Source: Spirochaetales bacterium (GTDB lineage Bacteria; Spirochaetota; Spirochaetia; B11-G9). Taken from it: DNA of 9,061 nucleotides. The translations under genes were made by a program, and so were the position numbers. This document shows positions 6,991-9,061 of this stretch, one piece after another; position 1 is the stretch's first letter, and each line of letters begins with the position of its first letter. The notes below the pieces were generated by a model. It had not been told where the DNA came from, made no database searches, and worked only from the letters and a program-made list of their open reading frames with translations. The DNA is taken from assembly GCA_027077185.1 (NCBI GenBank), contig JALTGJ010000295.1:1-9061 (forward strand), written 5' to 3'.

Positions 6991-7547
6991 TGAATGATAT
7001 TGTTAAAATTGGCGGAAAGCTTGCCGCAATCTGTGCAGTTGCAGCGATTGTTCTTGGTTTGGTAAATGCCATGACTGAACCCAAAATTGAATTAATGAAA
7101 ATACAAAGACTGGAAGCGGCCCTTAAAAGGGTATCGTCGGGTATGCAGGCAGGTGATTTCATGCCGGCAACGGATGAGCCTATTGTAAAAGGCTATTATC
7201 CTCTTACCGATTCACAGGATAAACTTGTAGGGTACATTTGTCAGCTCACTGGAATGGGATACGGTGGTGATATGGATATAATTGCAGGATTTTCTTTGAA
7301 AGGTAAAGTTCTTTCTGTAATACTTATGGGAAACCTGGAAACTCCAGGTTTGGGGAAAGAAGCTGAAAAGGATTCTTATATGACTAAATACATTGGAACA
7401 GGCGATGACACGGCTGTTCCTGTCAGAAAATCCCAGCTTAGCCAGGAAGATGCCGATTCTATTACAGGAGCCAGTATAACCTTTATGGCAATTGGAAAGG
7501 CACTTGCTGATGGTTCAAATTTTGTCAAAAAGCTTGGGGGTGAATAA
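6990..7547 (+). CDS. rnfG: Rnf complex subunit G (extracytoplasmic FMN-binding subunit)
   Basis: This 185-aa protein has one N-terminal membrane anchor (about 7-27) and an extracytoplasmic FMN-binding domain. It carries a covalent flavin in the Rnf electron path and is the partner of RnfD. Diagnostic segments are GMGYGGDM (88-95), the buried strand GKVLSVILMGNLETPGLG (105-122) and the flavin-attachment region DADSITGAS (154-162). The acceptor Thr of the usual SGAT/TGAT is replaced by Ser162 (AGT, 7473-7475). The length is close to, or slightly under, the usual RnfG. ATG overlaps the rnfD stop by one base, with AAGGGG at 6976-6981 eight bases upstream. The stop overlaps the rnfE start in the same way. 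The flavin transferase gene apbE is not in the window and must lie elsewhere if flavinylation occurs. Confidence 0.96.
   Translation: MNDIVKIGGKLAAICAVAAIVLGLVNAMTEPKIELMKIQRLEAALKRVSSGMQAGDFMPATDEPIVKGYYPLTDSQDKLVGYICQLTGMGYGGDMDIIAGFSLKGKVLSVILMGNLETPGLGKEAEKDSYMTKYIGTGDDTAVPVRKSQLSQEDADSITGASITFMAIGKALADGSNFVKKLGGE
7473..7475 (+). other. Ser codon at the RnfG FMN-attachment position (TGAS instead of TGAT/SGAT)
   Basis: AGT encodes Ser162 in D-S-I-T-G-A-S-I-T. The upstream Asp and the Gly-Ala pair of the ApbE recognition motif are kept; only the acceptor differs from the common Thr. The same change, with the same codon, is seen in RnfD. Confidence 0.8.
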
Positions 7548-8167
7548 TGCTTAAGGAATTTACTAAGGGAATCTTTAAGGAAAATCCTATTTTTATTATT
7601 GTTTTGGGTTTGTGCCCTGTTTTGGGAGTATCTACCCAGGTTGTAAATGCGATTGGAATGGGTGGAGGAGTAATTTTTGTTCTTCTTGGATCCAACATTT
7701 TTGTTTCTCTGTTAAAAGATTTTATACCGGAAAAGGTACGTATTCCTGCATATATAGTAATTATTGCTTCCTTTGTAACTGTTGTACAGATGGTCATGGA
7801 AGCTTTTGCACCCGATCTCTACAATAGCCTTGGAGTTTTTGTACCTCTTATTGTTGTAAACTGTATTATTTTGGGTCGGGCAGAGGCCTTTGCAAATAAA
7901 AATACTGTAAAAGCATCCGTTCTGGATGCTCTTGGTATGGGAATAGGTTTTACTTTGGCACTTATGCTTATTTCCTTAATTCGGGAGGTTCTTGGTGCTG
8001 GAACTATTACTCTTTTCCCTGTTGGTTCTTTTTCAGGAGTAATTGAGATACCTGTACTTGTGGATTCACCCATTCGTGTTTTTAGTCTTGCAGCAGGAGC
8101 TCTACTGGTAATAGGATACTTAAAAGCCTTTTTTAACTGGTATTCAAATAGCAGGAGGACAGCTTAA
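7547..8167 (+). CDS. rnfE: Rnf complex subunit E (integral membrane)
   Basis: This 206-aa member of the RnfA/RnfE/NqrD/NqrE family has about six membrane helices. RnfE and RnfA are inverted-topology homologues that form a pseudo-symmetric pair in the membrane core. Known structures of Nqr and Rnf show this pair holding a [2Fe-2S] cluster between them. The expected RnfE ligands are present: Cys23 in GLCPVLGV and Cys106 in VNCIILGRAEAFA. DALGMGIGFTLAL (127-139) and SLIREVLGAGTI (143-154) are also typical. The RnfE-specific GRAEAFA segment and the operon position separate it from RnfA. The start shares one base with the rnfG stop, with GGGGGTGA directly upstream (7536-7543). The stop shares one base with the rnfA start. 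Confidence 0.96.
   Translation: MLKEFTKGIFKENPIFIIVLGLCPVLGVSTQVVNAIGMGGGVIFVLLGSNIFVSLLKDFIPEKVRIPAYIVIIASFVTVVQMVMEAFAPDLYNSLGVFVPLIVVNCIILGRAEAFANKNTVKASVLDALGMGIGFTLALMLISLIREVLGAGTITLFPVGSFSGVIEIPVLVDSPIRVFSLAAGALLVIGYLKAFFNWYSNSRRTA
8153..8158 (+). promoter_or_regulatory. Ribosome binding site of rnfA
   Basis: AGGAGG lies inside the end of rnfE, eight bases before ATG 8167. It is the strongest ribosome site in the window and fixes the rnfA start. Confidence 0.85.
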
Positions 8168-8757
8168 TGACTTATATTGGTATAATAATTCTCTTTGTCT
8201 TTATTAATAACTTTATTCTTAGTCAATTTTTGGGACTTTGTCCCTTTATCGGAGTTTCAAAGAATATAGAATCAGCTGTTGGTATGGGCATGGCTGTTAC
8301 ATTTGTTATGGCTTTGGCCTCTATAACCACCTGGGTTATTTATACTTTAATACTTGTACCACTGAATATAGTATTTCTGCAGACAATTACTTTTATTTTA
8401 GTAATAGCAGCACTTGTGCAGTTCGTAGAAATGGTAATTCAGAAAATTTCACCAGCATTATATAAAGCCCTTGGAATTTTTCTTCCTCTTATAACAACCA
8501 ACTGTGCAGTTCTGGGAATAGCTCTAATTAATGTTCAGTACAAATATACAGCTCTGGAAAGTTTTGTTGCCGGAATAGCTGCAGGACTTGGATTTTTGCT
8601 TGCTATTTTACTTATGTCTGCAATAAGAACAAAACTTGATTCTGAATGGATACCCAAACCTTTTAGGGGCATACCTATTGCTTTTATAACAGGTGGTTTG
8701 ATGGCTCTTGCTTTTATGGCCTTTGACAGAGCTTTGCTTACAAATTTGATCGGATAG
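8167..8757 (+). CDS. rnfA: Rnf complex subunit A (integral membrane)
   Basis: This 196-aa membrane protein has six hydrophobic segments and is the partner of RnfE in the membrane core. Its Cys25 (FLGLCPFIGVSK) and Cys113 (TTNCAVLG) supply the other two ligands of the shared intramembrane [2Fe-2S] site, so the full four-cysteine set is intact in this operon. NNFILSQFLG (14-23), ALVQFVEMVIQK (82-93) and LGIFLPLITTNCA (102-114) are hallmark RnfA/NqrE segments. The C-terminal stretch IPKPFRGIPIAFITGGLMALAF is typical of RnfA and sets it apart from RnfE. The length is that usual for the family. The start overlaps the rnfE stop by one base. A 16-bp gap with its own ribosome site follows before rnfB, the only real gap inside the cluster. 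Confidence 0.97.
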   Translation: MTYIGIIILFVFINNFILSQFLGLCPFIGVSKNIESAVGMGMAVTFVMALASITTWVIYTLILVPLNIVFLQTITFILVIAALVQFVEMVIQKISPALYKALGIFLPLITTNCAVLGIALINVQYKYTALESFVAGIAAGLGFLLAILLMSAIRTKLDSEWIPKPFRGIPIAFITGGLMALAFMAFDRALLTNLIG

Positions 8758-8760
8758 GAT

Positions 8761-8765
8761 AGGAG
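8761..8765 (+). promoter_or_regulatory. Ribosome binding site of rnfB
   Basis: AGGAG lies eight bases before ATG 8774, in the 16-bp gap after rnfA. It supports the chosen rnfB start. Confidence 0.8.
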
Positions 8766-8773
8766 TCATACTA

Positions 8774-9061
8774 ATGATTGCAAGAATAATTTATTCTTTT
8801 TTGTCAGTTACAGTACTTGGAGGGTTGCTTGGTTTCGGACTGGCAATCGCTGCTAAAATTTTAGCAGTTAAAAAAGATGACCGTGTATCAAGTGTTGAAG
8901 AAATACTGCCTGGTGCAAACTGCGGTGCATGTGGTTACCCAGGCTGTTCAGGTTATGCTGAGGGTCTTGTTACTGAGGGTGCCGAAATTAACCTGTGTAG
9001 TCCCGGAGGCTCGGAGGTAATGGCTAAAATTGCAGAGCTGTTGGGAGTAGAAGCCGGTGAG
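8774..9061 (+). CDS. rnfB: Rnf complex subunit B, N-terminal part (3' truncated by the window edge)
   Basis: Ninety-six codons are visible, open to the right edge. RnfB is the ferredoxin-facing Fe-S subunit of the complex. A single N-terminal membrane anchor (about 4-32) is followed by the cytoplasmic cluster domain. EILPGANCGACGYPGCSGYA carries Cys50, Cys53 and Cys58, and Cys75 completes the CX2CX4CX16C pattern of the first [4Fe-4S] site. The remaining ferredoxin-like clusters should follow beyond 9061. The gene comes last in the visible order, as is normal for the C-D-G-E-A-B arrangement. The fragment gives no sign of a frameshift. Confidence 0.96.
   Translation, partial: MIARIIYSFLSVTVLGGLLGFGLAIAAKILAVKKDDRVSSVEEILPGANCGACGYPGCSGYAEGLVTEGAEINLCSPGGSEVMAKIAELLGVEAGE

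Noticed and set aside
7525..8465. Reverse-strand and alternative-frame open frames across rnfE and rnfA
   Set aside because: The forward-strand genes are complete, with good ribosome sites and family motifs. The others are by-products of codon composition.
1..9061. Mobile elements, CRISPR, tRNA or rRNA genes
   Set aside because: I looked for terminal inverted repeats, regular spaced repeats, transposase motifs and cloverleaf patterns and saw none. The window is almost fully covered by ordinary protein genes.

Overview
The window is a compact, one-directional (+ strand) stretch of an AT-rich genome, roughly mid-30s to about 40 % GC by eye. It almost certainly comes from a strictly or facultatively anaerobic bacterium. 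The main clue is a six-gene Rnf cluster in the order rnfC-D-G-E-A-B. Clostridia use this order, and as I recall some Spirochaetes do too. Nothing seen here decides between these groups, so the taxonomy is an inference only.

Region 1 (1-2939) is a binding-protein-dependent ABC importer of the ferric iron/polyamine/phosphonate-like class. It holds the last 37 codons of a probable substrate-binding protein, a 108-bp gap with tandem repeats and a strong stem-loop, a complete 356-aa ATPase with a TOBE-type C-terminal domain, and a 551-aa permease with two fused membrane domains. The ATPase and permease genes overlap by 11 bp. Ferric iron is the most likely substrate, but the sequence does not prove it.

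Region 2 (2940-3020) is a short spacer with a consensus -35 box and a plausible -10 box. It probably separates the transporter operon from the next one.

Region 3 (3021-9061) is the Rnf operon. It opens with a 516-aa polytopic membrane protein that I do not recognise. This gene overlaps the rnfC start by four bases, so it appears to be a built-in first member of the operon. Then come rnfC, rnfD, rnfG, rnfE, rnfA and the first 96 codons of rnfB, which runs off the window. Five of the six junctions between 3021 and 9061 are 1- or 4-base stop/start overlaps. The encoded complex couples electron transfer between ferredoxin and NAD(H) to Na+ or H+ movement. The Fe-S ligands of RnfC, the four intramembrane cysteines shared by RnfE and RnfA, and the first RnfB cluster are all present.

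Two points stand out. First, both subunits that normally carry FMN covalently on a threonine (RnfD and RnfG) have serine at the acceptor position (SGAS and TGAS), each encoded by AGT. Second, an uncharacterised membrane protein with two sizeable extracytoplasmic regions is translationally coupled to rnfC and is a candidate Rnf accessory or partner. I saw no tRNA, rRNA, CRISPR array, insertion sequence or attachment site.
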